From assembly GCA_963618015.1 (NCBI GenBank), contig CAVEQS010000008.1, forward strand, positions 1-64,000: a stretch of DNA of 64,000 nt. The letters run 5' to 3'. Below the pieces are notes generated by a model, which worked only from the letters and a program-made list of their open reading frames with translations, was not told the origin of the DNA and ran no database searches. The stretch is from Apopatocola sp963618015 (lineage in GTDB: Bacteria > Bacillota > Clostridia > Oscillospirales > Oscillospiraceae). Each line of letters opens with the position of its first letter. The first letter of the stretch is position 1. Positions 15,414-23,294 of this stretch are shown here, one piece after another. Both the position numbers and the translations under genes were made by a program.

Positions 15414-17402
15414 ATGGCGAAAATCTCCATCGATGTTAATTCGACAGGTAGCGAAGTTTATCTCTGTGGCGATATTACTGCATTGAAGAAACACCGCTAT
15501 GCATGGGGATATGTTAAGGATTATCTTAAGCCAATCGAAAGCGTAGACAAAATTATAATTCCCGTGGGTGAGGAGGAACCGGTAGCAGTTCTTACGAAAG
15601 TTCGGGATATGCTAAATAAATACAAGTTTACTGAAGTGGAGAGTGAATCATCCAGCAAGTTTTTGCTGGATTTTTATGAAGAAGAACGGAAGTTTTCTGC
15701 TTTTTCCCAAAAAGCAGAAAAAATCCGAAATAATGAGTGCGATACACAAGAATTTCGCGGTTTTACTGATGCTGTTGCGGCAAATCTTTCGAATCGGTCT
15801 CTTTACCCGTTGCAGCTTCTTTCTGCGTATCATTTGGCGTTTTCTCAAAATGCCTGCAACTTTTCCGTCCCTGGTGCAGGCAAGACGAGTATTGTATATG
15901 GTGCATACGCATATCTGCACAGCTTATCAAAAGACCACCCTAAGTATATTGACAAGCTTTTGATTGTGGGACCCCTCAGCTCTTTCGGACCGTGGGAATT
16001 GGAGTACGCAGAATGCTTTGGGAAGCCCCCAACTGTTAAGCGACTAATTAGTGGCATTAGTAAATCGGACAAGGAAGAGTATCTTATTTCCGGACATACT
16101 TCCGAGCTTACGTTAGTTTCATATGCATCTCTTGTAACGCTCGAAAATTACTTGGGTTTTTTCCTTCGCAATAACAGAGTGATGGTTGTTTTAGATGAGG
16201 CACACAAAGCAAAAAATTCGTCTGGTGGGATAATAGCACAGACGGTGTTGAATCTTGCAAAATACTGTAGTGCACGAGTTGTGCTAACAGGTACTCCTGC
16301 ACCGAATGGCTATGAAGACATCTACAACATGTTTAAGTTTATTTGGCCGACAAAAAATGTTCTCGGATTTGAGGTTAATCAGCTAAGAGACATTACTGTT
16401 CGCGGTGACGAGCAAAGAGTGTCTCGACTGATTTCTAACATTTCGCCTTATTTTATTCGTATTAAAAAGAGTGATCTTAACATTCCTCCGGCTACAGTCC
16501 ATCCGCCTGTTTTAGTTGATATGGGTCCGATTCAACGGCGTATATATGATTTTATTGAAAAGAAATATATCGATGCCATGCTCGAAGAAGGACGAGTAGA
16601 TATATCTTCTCGTTTTAAGACTATGTTAGCGCAAGCACGGACAATTCGACTAATGCAAGCTGCCTCCGATCCGTCTATGCTGAAAATACCATTGAGTGAA
16701 TTCCTGGAAGATGATGAAAGCCCTGCAGAAATTTATCAGGCAATTGACGATTCGGATGTTTTAGGTGCCATTTTAACATATGAGGAAAAAGAAGTACCCG
16801 CGAAATATCAAGCAGTAAAAGAACTTGCACAAACGATTATCTCAGCAGGAGGGAAGGTGGTTATTTGGGCAACCTTTATTCATACAATTCACGGCATCAA
16901 GGAATATCTTTGTCAGCATGGCATTGCGGCTCAGGAACTCTATGGTGCAATTCCCGTTGAACAAGAAGGTATAAATGACGATAGCGATGATATGGTTTTT
17001 ACCCGTGAACGTATAGTGGAAGAATTTCAAAAGCCGGATTGCCCTTTTAAAGTTATCATTGCGAACCCTTTTGCCGTCGCTGAATCAATCTCTCTTCACA
17101 AGGCTTGCCACAATGCAATTTATATGGAAAGATCATTTAACGCAGCTCACTTCGTACAGTCAAAAGATCGCATCCACCGATACGGCCTTGCACCAGGAAC
17201 AGAAACGAATTATTATTATGTGCTTTCACGGGACTCTGTTGATGAAACAATTGACACCCGACTTTCAGAAAAAGAACAACGCATGACGGCGATAATGGAA
17301 AGTATGCCGATTCCCTTGTTTAATAATGTTTCCGCTGATTTTGGAGATGAAGATATAAAGGCGCTGATTAAAGATTATGTTAGACGAACTAAAAAGCCTT
17401 GA
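15414..17402 (+). CDS. SNF2-like DEAH helicase/translocase
   Basis: A 662-residue superfamily 2 ATPase. An N-terminal region of about 150 residues has no recognised domain. Walker A is SVPGAGKTSIVYGAY (near residue 158), motif II is VVLDEAHKAKN, motif III is LTGTPAPNG, and the second RecA domain ends in QSKDRIHRYG (motif VI), the SNF2-type arginine-finger arrangement. Such proteins translocate along double-stranded DNA. In a cassette with a methyltransferase and a nuclease-like protein, this is the expected motor of restriction. No nuclease domain of its own was recognised. The next gene starts 26 nt before its stop. Confidence 0.88.
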   Translation: MAKISIDVNSTGSEVYLCGDITALKKHRYAWGYVKDYLKPIESVDKIIIPVGEEEPVAVLTKVRDMLNKYKFTEVESESSSKFLLDFYEEERKFSAFSQKAEKIRNNECDTQEFRGFTDAVAANLSNRSLYPLQLLSAYHLAFSQNACNFSVPGAGKTSIVYGAYAYLHSLSKDHPKYIDKLLIVGPLSSFGPWELEYAECFGKPPTVKRLISGISKSDKEEYLISGHTSELTLVSYASLVTLENYLGFFLRNNRVMVVLDEAHKAKNSSGGIIAQTVLNLAKYCSARVVLTGTPAPNGYEDIYNMFKFIWPTKNVLGFEVNQLRDITVRGDEQRVSRLISNISPYFIRIKKSDLNIPPATVHPPVLVDMGPIQRRIYDFIEKKYIDAMLEEGRVDISSRFKTMLAQARTIRLMQAASDPSMLKIPLSEFLEDDESPAEIYQAIDDSDVLGAILTYEEKEVPAKYQAVKELAQTIISAGGKVVIWATFIHTIHGIKEYLCQHGIAAQELYGAIPVEQEGINDDSDDMVFTRERIVEEFQKPDCPFKVIIANPFAVAESISLHKACHNAIYMERSFNAAHFVQSKDRIHRYGLAPGTETNYYYVLSRDSVDETIDTRLSEKEQRMTAIMESMPIPLFNNVSADFGDEDIKALIKDYVRRTKKP

Positions 17403-18324
17403 TTATCCCGGACGGAAAGAGGACTTAATTTATTTTCTTCAGTCCATCGTCGGAAATTGCAACCTAAAAGTGGATGACATTCGTGTGCTCTGTGCACATG
17501 CTCCGGCAGGGTATCAGCTCCGAGCCGAAGCGCTCATTAACTATTGTACTTGTTTCGGATGGATTTTACAGCGTGACAATATCGTAGCTTGCTCAGTGAA
17601 TCAAAGTGTTGTGGACGATGCGGCACGTTTGAATTTCTACCTGGTAGAATCTTCCTTAGAGGTGTTATTTAAGCATGATATCCTGACTGCCGATATGTTT
17701 ATTTATGATGTCCATAGACGTAGAGTCTCATTTCGTAATGAATTATTGCCGTTGCCTTATTCATCTATTCGTAATGTGCTTGTTAGTCAAGGCTTTTTGA
17801 ACGTAGAGCGAGAACCGCAGAAAACAACATTTTGGGTTCATCCCAATTTTGAGCGGATTCTTGCTCAATTTTGTAAGAAAAGCTCTACTACGCTGACTTT
17901 AAAACAACTCCGGGCACGTCTTGAAGCTGATGCCGTTGCGGGTGAAAAGGCGGAATCGTTTGTTTTAAAATACGAGAGACGCCGAATTTGTAACCCAGTT
18001 TTGCAAGGACAGATTAAGCAAATTTCCGAAATAGATGTATGTGCAGGATATGATATCCTTTCTTACGAAAATGATAAGTCCACTTTTTATGATCGTTTTA
18101 TTGAAGTAAAAGCAATCCCCCAAAGGTCAAGCTTTTTCTGGTCGAAAAATGAATTGGAAATTGCGAGACTACACGGTGAAAAGTATTTTTTATATCTTGT
18201 GGACCTTTCGAGAATTGAGGACGAAGAGTATTGCCCCCGGATTATTTCAAACCCAGCACAGTCTGTTATGAATTCTTCGAATTGGCTGGTGGAACCAGAA
18301 TCATATCATATTCAAGAAGTTTAA
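17377..18324 (+). CDS. DUF3883-domain nuclease-like protein
   Basis: 315 residues, overlapping the helicase gene by 26 nt. The C-terminal third (from about residue 220) matches DUF3883: GYDILSYEN, RFIEVKAI and an FFWSKNELEIARLHGEKYFLYLVDL segment. The D...(E)VK spacing resembles the PD-(D/E)xK nuclease core, so this is the best candidate for the cassette's DNA-cleaving subunit (inference; DUF3883 is only predicted to be a nuclease). The N-terminal 200 residues look helical and winged-helix rich and may bind DNA. It is the last gene of the A+T-rich block, with the tRNA-Pro terminator just downstream. Confidence 0.78.
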   Translation: MLDELKSLDYPGRKEDLIYFLQSIVGNCNLKVDDIRVLCAHAPAGYQLRAEALINYCTCFGWILQRDNIVACSVNQSVVDDAARLNFYLVESSLEVLFKHDILTADMFIYDVHRRRVSFRNELLPLPYSSIRNVLVSQGFLNVEREPQKTTFWVHPNFERILAQFCKKSSTTLTLKQLRARLEADAVAGEKAESFVLKYERRRICNPVLQGQIKQISEIDVCAGYDILSYENDKSTFYDRFIEVKAIPQRSSFFWSKNELEIARLHGEKYFLYLVDLSRIEDEEYCPRIISNPAQSVMNSSNWLVEPESYHIQEV

Positions 18325-18380
18325 TTCCTTTGTACGAGAAAGAATATCCACAACAAACCAGTTCTTTTACCTCAATGGAC

Positions 18381-18422
18381 AAACCCCACCCCGCGGAATT
18401 TCCATTCCGCGGGGTGGGGTTT
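18381..18422 (-). terminator. Terminator hairpin of the tRNA-Pro gene
   Basis: Two perfect 19-nt arms (18381-18399 and 18404-18422; core CCCCACCCCGCGG) with a 4-nt loop abut the CCA end of the minus-strand tRNA. On the minus strand the stem ends in TTT. It may also end the convergent defence-cassette transcript. Confidence 0.75.
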
Positions 18423-18498
18423 TGGTCCGAGTAGCGCGGCTCGAACGCGCGGTCTCCTGCTCCCAAAGCAGGCGCGATACCATCTTCGCTATACCCGG
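18423..18498 (-). tRNA. tRNA-Pro (anticodon TGG)
   Basis: The minus strand folds into a cloverleaf. The acceptor 5' arm CCGGGTA pairs with TACTCGG (one G-T), followed by discriminator A and an encoded CCA at 18425-18423. The anticodon stem CCTGC/GCAGG closes the loop TTTGGGA, giving anticodon TGG (18465-18463), proline. The T-arm GCGCG-TTCGAGC-CGCGC is standard. It faces the defence cassette, a usual island insertion context, but no duplicated tRNA 3' end was seen on the island's far side. Confidence 0.95.
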
Positions 18499-18517
18499 TC
18501 AGGTTTTGTGCCGTGAT

Positions 18518-18546
18518 ATTATACCAAATCCGAACACTTCATGCAA
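18518..18546 (-). promoter_or_regulatory. Promoter of tRNA-Pro
   Basis: Minus-strand TTGCAT (18546-18541), a 17-bp spacer and consensus TATAAT (18523-18518), 20 bp before the tRNA 5' end. Confidence 0.75.
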
Positions 18547-18557
18547 GGTTTTTCGGA

Positions 18558-18586
18558 TTGATGTTTTCCCCCCGCTATGATATGAT
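18558..18586 (+). promoter_or_regulatory. Promoter of the trmB group
   Basis: TTGATG (18558-18563), 17 bp, TATGAT (18581-18586), divergent from the tRNA promoter. The trmB RBS AGGAG follows. Confidence 0.6.
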
Positions 18587-18619
18587 GGCGCGTGAAAGAA
18601 ACAGGAGTGTGAACGCCTT

Positions 18620-19234
18620 ATGAGAATGCGGAAAAAACCGAACCTGATCCCCCGGATGGAGCGCTGCGCGGCGGTGCAGATCCAGACCCCGGAAGACTAC
18701 AAAGGCCGCTGGGCGGAGGAGTTTTCGCAGTACCGCGAGATCCGCCTGGAGCTCGGCTGCGGCAAGGGCCGCTTTACCTGCGAGCAGGCGCTCCGGGAGC
18801 CGGACGTGCTGCTGCTTGCGCTCGAAAAGGTGCCGGACGCGATGGTCGTGGCGATGGAGCGCGTTGTGGAGCAGGGCATTCCGAATGTCCGCTTTCTCGA
18901 CCGGGACGCCGAGCTTCTGCCGGAGATGTTTGCGCCGGGCGAAATCTCCCGGCTGTACATCAACTTCCCCGACCCGTGGCCGAAGAAAAAGCAGTTCAAG
19001 CGCCGGCTGACCGCGCCGGAGTTTCTCGATAAATACCGCGCGCTGCTGCCGGAGGGCGGGGCGGTCTGGTTCAAGACCGACAATGAGCCGCTCTTTGACT
19101 GGTCGCTCGAATCGTTCCGCGGCTGCGGCTGGACGCTTGCCGATATGCCGGAGGGCACGCCGATGACCGACTATGAAGCGCGCTTCACCGAGATGGGGCT
19201 TCCCATCCACCGCGTTGTGGCGACGCGCCCGTAA
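18620..19234 (+). CDS. trmB: tRNA (guanine-N7-)-methyltransferase
   Basis: A 204-residue SAM-dependent enzyme that makes m7G46 in tRNA variable loops. The SAM-binding motif I LELGCGKGRF lies near residue 45. The TrmB signature YINFPDPWPKKKQFKRRL near residue 115 supplies the catalytic Asp and tRNA-contacting basic residues. The conserved C-terminal TDYEARFTEMGLPIHR (family: T.YE..f...G..I) is intact. AGGAG lies about 12 nt before the ATG. dusB begins 8 nt after its stop, forming a tRNA-modification pair. Confidence 0.95.
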   Translation: MRMRKKPNLIPRMERCAAVQIQTPEDYKGRWAEEFSQYREIRLELGCGKGRFTCEQALREPDVLLLALEKVPDAMVVAMERVVEQGIPNVRFLDRDAELLPEMFAPGEISRLYINFPDPWPKKKQFKRRLTAPEFLDKYRALLPEGGAVWFKTDNEPLFDWSLESFRGCGWTLADMPEGTPMTDYEARFTEMGLPIHRVVATRP

Positions 19235-19242
19235 GTATTTAT

Positions 19243-20214
19243 ATGGTAAGAATCGGAAACGTGGAGCTCGCCGGGCGGCTGTTTCTCGCGCCGATGGCCG
19301 GCGTGACGGACGCCTCGTTCCGGCTCCTCTGCCGGAGACACGGTGCGGCGCTCGCCACAAGCGAGATGATCTCCTCCAAGGCGCTCATGTATCAGGACAG
19401 CAAGACGAAAACGCTGCTCGTCCGCCCCGAGGGGGATACGCCTCTCGCGGTGCAGATTTTCGGGAGCGACCCTTCGTGCATGGCGGACGCTGCGCGCAAG
19501 GTGATGGATCTTTGCAGCCCGGAGATCATCGACATTAATATGGGCTGCCCCGTCGGGAAGGTCGTGAAGTCCGGCGACGGGAGCGCGCTTATGAAAACGC
19601 CCGATCTTGCGGCGAAGATCATCGAGGCGGTCGTCCATGCGGTGGATGTGCCCGTGACGGTCAAGTTCCGCAAGGGCTTTGATAAGGGAAACATCAACGC
19701 CGTGCCGTTCGCTGAAATGTGCGAGAGCGCGGGCGCCGCGGCGATCGCGGTGCACGGCCGCACAAGAGCGCAGATGTACGCCGGGCAGGCCGATTGGGAC
19801 ATCATCCGCGACGTGAAGAGAGCGGTGCGCATCCCGGTGTTTGCCAATGGCGACGTCTGGACGGCGGAGGACGCCGAGCATATTCTGCGCTACACCGGCG
19901 CGGACGCGGCGCTCATCGGGCGCGGCAGCTTCGGAAACCCGTGGCTCTTTGAGCAGGGCAACGCGCTCCTCGCCGGGGAGAGCGTCCCGCCGCTCCCGCC
20001 GCTGCGCGCGCGGATGGAAGAAGCGCTCGGCCAGGTCACGATGGCATGCTCGCTCAAGGGCGAGAAGATCGCCATTCTGGAAGCGCGCAAGCAGCTGTGC
20101 TGGTATCTGCGCGGGGTATCCCACGCGGGGTATTATAAGCAGCAGATCGTATCGATGAATACGCTCGCCGACACGGAGAAAATCGTCCGCGGCATACAGC
20201 GCGATCTGAGGTGA
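19243..20214 (+). CDS. dusB: tRNA-dihydrouridine synthase, DusB type
   Basis: A 323-residue FMN-dependent enzyme that reduces uridines in the tRNA D-loop. The N-terminal LAPMAGVTDASFRLLCRRHGA is the FMN-phosphate strand. INMGCPVGKVVKSGDGSALM holds the catalytic Cys that protonates the uracil. VTVKFRKGF and AIAVHGRTRAQMY supply FMN and substrate contacts, followed by VFANGDVW and IGRGSFGNPWLF. Length and motif order fit bacterial DusB. No clear RBS lies before the ATG, suggesting translational coupling to trmB. Confidence 0.93.
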   Translation: MVRIGNVELAGRLFLAPMAGVTDASFRLLCRRHGAALATSEMISSKALMYQDSKTKTLLVRPEGDTPLAVQIFGSDPSCMADAARKVMDLCSPEIIDINMGCPVGKVVKSGDGSALMKTPDLAAKIIEAVVHAVDVPVTVKFRKGFDKGNINAVPFAEMCESAGAAAIAVHGRTRAQMYAGQADWDIIRDVKRAVRIPVFANGDVWTAEDAEHILRYTGADAALIGRGSFGNPWLFEQGNALLAGESVPPLPPLRARMEEALGQVTMACSLKGEKIAILEARKQLCWYLRGVSHAGYYKQQIVSMNTLADTEKIVRGIQRDLR

Positions 20215-20218
20215 CAGC

Positions 20219-20836
20219 ATGACAAAAGACGAGGAAAAAGGATATATCGCGCGCGTCCTTGCCGGGGACGAGAGCGCGTATGAGCCGCTTGTAACGGAAA
20301 ACCAGACGAAGGTGTACCGTCTCGCGCTGCGCATACTGAAAAACGAGGCCGACGCCGAGGACGCTGCGCAGGAGGCCTTTCTCAAGGCGTACACCTCGCT
20401 CGCGGACTTTCGCGGCGACAGCCGCTTTTCCGTGTGGCTCTACCGGCTGACGAACAACATATGCATCGATATGCTGCGCAAAAATAAGCGCGCCGTTATC
20501 GTGTCGCTCCAGACGGAGGACGACGACGGCGAGGAGACCGAGCTCGCCATTCCCGACGAGCGGTATTCCCCGGAACGGCTTGCCGAACGTGCCGCCGACC
20601 GGGACGCCGTGCGCGCGGCGCTCGCCTCGCTGCCGGACGACTGCCGCGAAATTCTCGCCCTGCGCGAGAGCGCGGGACTGAGCTACGACGAGATCGCCGC
20701 GGCGCTCTCGCTCGAAGTCGGCACGGTCAAATCCCGGCTGAACCGTGCGCGGAAAAAGCTCTGCGCAGCGCTTCTCGAAAGCGGGAACTTTTCCGACCGT
20801 TTCCCGTCCAAACAGGGGAAGGGGTGTGAAGCGTGA
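20219..20836 (+). CDS. ECF-type RNA polymerase sigma factor
   Basis: A 205-residue sigma-70 family protein with only regions 2 and 4. Region 2 spans about 25-95 (AEDAAQEAFLKAYTSLADFRGDSRFSVWLYRL, the -10 recognition helix). Region 4 spans about 135-190 (LPDDCREILALRESAGLSYDEIAAALSLEVGTVKSRLNRARKKL, an HTH that binds -35). There is no region 3, typical of group 4 sigmas. Its stop overlaps the GTG of the anti-sigma gene, the normal arrangement for a sigma held inactive at the membrane. The stimulus is unknown; SigW-like stress factors are the nearest general match. Confidence 0.92.
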   Translation: MTKDEEKGYIARVLAGDESAYEPLVTENQTKVYRLALRILKNEADAEDAAQEAFLKAYTSLADFRGDSRFSVWLYRLTNNICIDMLRKNKRAVIVSLQTEDDDGEETELAIPDERYSPERLAERAADRDAVRAALASLPDDCREILALRESAGLSYDEIAAALSLEVGTVKSRLNRARKKLCAALLESGNFSDRFPSKQGKGCEA

Positions 20837-21636
20837 AAAACTGTGAATACTATGAAGAGCTGATCGGCGCGGCGCTCGACGGCGAGATCACCGCCGAAGA
20901 GGAAGCGGAGCTTCGCGCCCATCTGGAAAGCTGCGATGCCTGCCGGAGCTTTTACGAAGCGATGCAGGCAATATCCGGCGCGGACGACGCGCTGGGAGAG
21001 CCGCCGGAGAACTTCACGGCGAACGTGATGGCGCGCGTACACGAAGCTGCCGCGCCGGCCGCGCCGGAGACAAAGCCGGCAAAGAAAAAAGCGAGCATCA
21101 CGCGCCTCGTGACGCGCTATGGCGCGCTCGCCGCGGCGGCTGCCGTGGCGATCTGGGCGGGGGTGACGTTTGGCGGCACCTTTGCTGCGAAAAGCACAGG
21201 CAGCGATGCTGCGCCGGAGATCGCGATGTACAGCGCCGCAGAGGATAGCGCCGAAGCCGCCCCGGCAGAAGCGGCGGAAGCGCCCGCGGGCGGCATGATG
21301 ATGGCTGCTGCGCCGGAAAGTGCCGCGGTAGACGGCGGCGTGACCGTCACCGTCACGGCGGCAAAGAGCGCATCTGAATCCGAGGACGTGCTCACGATCT
21401 CCGACGACGGATTTTTCGCCGGGTACCTCCTGCTGGATGAGGGCGAGACGAGCGCGCCGGAGCGGGACTGTGATTATACGCTCACGCTCACCGCGCCGGA
21501 CGGCACGGAGAGCGGATACCGGCTCTGGGTCGAGGAGGAGACCATCGTCTGGCAGAAGGCGGACGACGATGCGGCGCATCTCTCGCCCGCATCGCCGGAG
21601 GCACTGAACGAGGTTTTGCATAACGCATCGAGATAA
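20833..21636 (+). CDS. Anti-sigma factor with zinc-finger domain
   Basis: 267 residues, starting at a GTG that overlaps the sigma stop (GTGA). The N-terminus has the zinc-binding anti-sigma (zf-HC2) motif with H-x3-C-x2-C in LRAHLESCDACRSFYEAM (residues 30-47), which grips the ECF sigma. One transmembrane helix lies near residues 95-115 (YGALAAAAAVAIWAGVTFGG). The outer part begins with an Ala/Glu/Pro-rich spacer and continues into an uncharacterised domain of about 100 residues, presumably the sensor. Regulated release of the sigma would need cleavage or a conformational change, and no protease gene is adjacent. Confidence 0.85.
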   Translation: MKNCEYYEELIGAALDGEITAEEEAELRAHLESCDACRSFYEAMQAISGADDALGEPPENFTANVMARVHEAAAPAAPETKPAKKKASITRLVTRYGALAAAAAVAIWAGVTFGGTFAAKSTGSDAAPEIAMYSAAEDSAEAAPAEAAEAPAGGMMMAAAPESAAVDGGVTVTVTAAKSASESEDVLTISDDGFFAGYLLLDEGETSAPERDCDYTLTLTAPDGTESGYRLWVEEETIVWQKADDDAAHLSPASPEALNEVLHNASR

Positions 21637-21654
21637 AATAAGGGGTGTTTTCCA

Positions 21655-23190
21655 ATGAGCATTCGCGGCATTTATTCCACCATTACCGACATTCGCCGCC
21701 AGGTATTCACCGAGGTCGCGCGCATGGGCTACGAGGGCGGGGACTATTCCCGCATCGAAGATCTGCCATATAAGATCATCCCCGGCGAGGTCGCCGAGCA
21801 CCGCAGCAGCATCTTTCTGGAAAGAGCCATTGTCGGCGAACGCCTGCGTCTGGCGATGGGGCTGAACCCCCGCCCGCTCGACCAGCACGCGCCGCTGGCC
21901 GCCGGTGTGGAGGAGAGCGCGAGACCGGAGAAGTACTATGAGCCGCCGCTGGTGAATATTTTGAAATTCGCCTGCAACGCCTGCCCGGAAAAGCGGTACA
22001 TCGTCACGGATCTCTGCCAGAACTGTCTGGCGCATCCGTGCCGCGAGGTCTGCCCGAAAAAGGCGGTCAAGCTCAGCCACCTCGGCAAGAGCCGCATTCA
22101 GGAGGATCTTTGCATCCGCTGCGGCAAGTGCGCGAATGTCTGTCCCTATAACGCGATCATTCTGCAGGAGCGCCCGTGCGCCAAGGCGTGCGGCATGGAC
22201 GCTATCCGCTCCGACGAGCATGGCCGCGCCGAAATCGACTACAATAAATGCGTTTCCTGCGGCATGTGCCTTGTAAACTGCCCGTTCGGCGCGATCTCGG
22301 ACAAGAGTCAGCTCTTCCAGCTCATTCAGGCGCTGCGCGGGGGCGAAAAGGTCATCGCGATCGTCGCGCCGGCGTTCGTCGGCCAGCTCGGCCCGAGCAT
22401 GACGCCGGACAAGCTCAAGACCGCAATGAAGCTGCTCGGCTTCCGCCATGTGGCGGAGGTGGCCGTCGGTGCGGACCTCTGCACGCTGGATGAGGCGAAG
22501 GACTTTCTGGAAAAGGTCCCCGCCGAGCAGCCGTTCATGGCGACATCCTGCTGCCCGAGCTGGGCGGACATGGCGAAAAAGCTCTTTCCGGAGCAGGCCC
22601 ACTGCATCTCCATGGCGCTCACGCCCATGGTGCTCACGGCGCGCCTCTGCAAGCAGCAGCACCCGGGCGAGAAGGTTGCGTTCATCGGGCCGTGCAGCGC
22701 GAAAAAGCTCGAAGCCATGCGCACGAGCGTGCGCAGCGAGGTCGATTTTGTCCTGACGTTTGAAGAGGTCATGGGCATGTTCGAGGCGAAGGGCATCAAC
22801 TTTGCCGAGATCACCCAGACCACGCCGCTGCGTGAAGGCACGGCGGCGGGCCGCGGCTTTGCCGTTTCCGGCGGCGTGGCGGACGCGGTGCGCGAGGCCA
22901 TTTCGCACATCGACCCCGAGCGCGAGGTGAAAACCGTGTGCGCGCAGGGGCTGAAGGACTGCCGGAAGATGCTCATGCTGGCCAAGGCGGGCAAGTATGA
23001 CGGGTATCTTCTCGAAGGCATGGCGTGCCCCGGCGGCTGCGTTGCGGGCGCCGGTACGCTCCTGCCGATCGAGAAGGCGGCGGCCATCGTGCGCAATTAC
23101 ACCGCGCAGGCAGACGAAAAGAGCGCCACCGAAACCAAGTATGAAGCCACGCTTCCGCTCCTGCTCGAGGACGAGGACGACGCGGAGTAA
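21655..23190 (+). CDS. Monomeric [FeFe] hydrogenase, group B-like
   Basis: A 511-residue cytosolic iron-sulfur protein. The N-terminal third has Cys-rich segments CNACPEKRY, CQNC...CREVC, CIRCGKCANVCP and CVSCGMCLVNCP, giving at least two [4Fe-4S] ferredoxin clusters plus additional cysteines. The H-cluster region shows P1 TSCCPSW, P2 GPCSAKK and P3 EGMACPGGCVAGAG. P2 has GPC rather than the MPC of classical group A enzymes, which fits the clostridial group B enzymes whose partner and direction are poorly known. It likely couples ferredoxin oxidation to H2 in fermentation. RBS AGGGGTG precedes ATG, and a terminator follows the gene. Confidence 0.88.
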   Translation: MSIRGIYSTITDIRRQVFTEVARMGYEGGDYSRIEDLPYKIIPGEVAEHRSSIFLERAIVGERLRLAMGLNPRPLDQHAPLAAGVEESARPEKYYEPPLVNILKFACNACPEKRYIVTDLCQNCLAHPCREVCPKKAVKLSHLGKSRIQEDLCIRCGKCANVCPYNAIILQERPCAKACGMDAIRSDEHGRAEIDYNKCVSCGMCLVNCPFGAISDKSQLFQLIQALRGGEKVIAIVAPAFVGQLGPSMTPDKLKTAMKLLGFRHVAEVAVGADLCTLDEAKDFLEKVPAEQPFMATSCCPSWADMAKKLFPEQAHCISMALTPMVLTARLCKQQHPGEKVAFIGPCSAKKLEAMRTSVRSEVDFVLTFEEVMGMFEAKGINFAEITQTTPLREGTAAGRGFAVSGGVADAVREAISHIDPEREVKTVCAQGLKDCRKMLMLAKAGKYDGYLLEGMACPGGCVAGAGTLLPIEKAAAIVRNYTAQADEKSATETKYEATLPLLLEDEDDAE

Positions 23191-23216
23191 ATCCGGCAGA
23201 CGATGCCGGGCATAGT

Positions 23217-23250
23217 AAAATCCCTGTAACCGTAAGGCTACAGGGATTTT
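23217..23250 (+). terminator. Intrinsic terminator after the hydrogenase gene
   Basis: Perfect 12-bp arms AAAATCCCTGTA (23217-23228) and TACAGGGATTTT (23239-23250), followed by T. The A/T flanks make it usable from both sides, which suits the convergent MocR gene. Confidence 0.85.
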
Positions 23251-23294
23251 TGTATATGCGGGAAAAGCCGCCGGTTACACCGGCGACTTTTGGA

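Noticed and set aside
12497..18498. Integrative element with tRNA-Pro as attachment site
   Set aside because: The context is suggestive, but no integrase gene is present and no copy of the tRNA 3' end was found near 12.2 kb.
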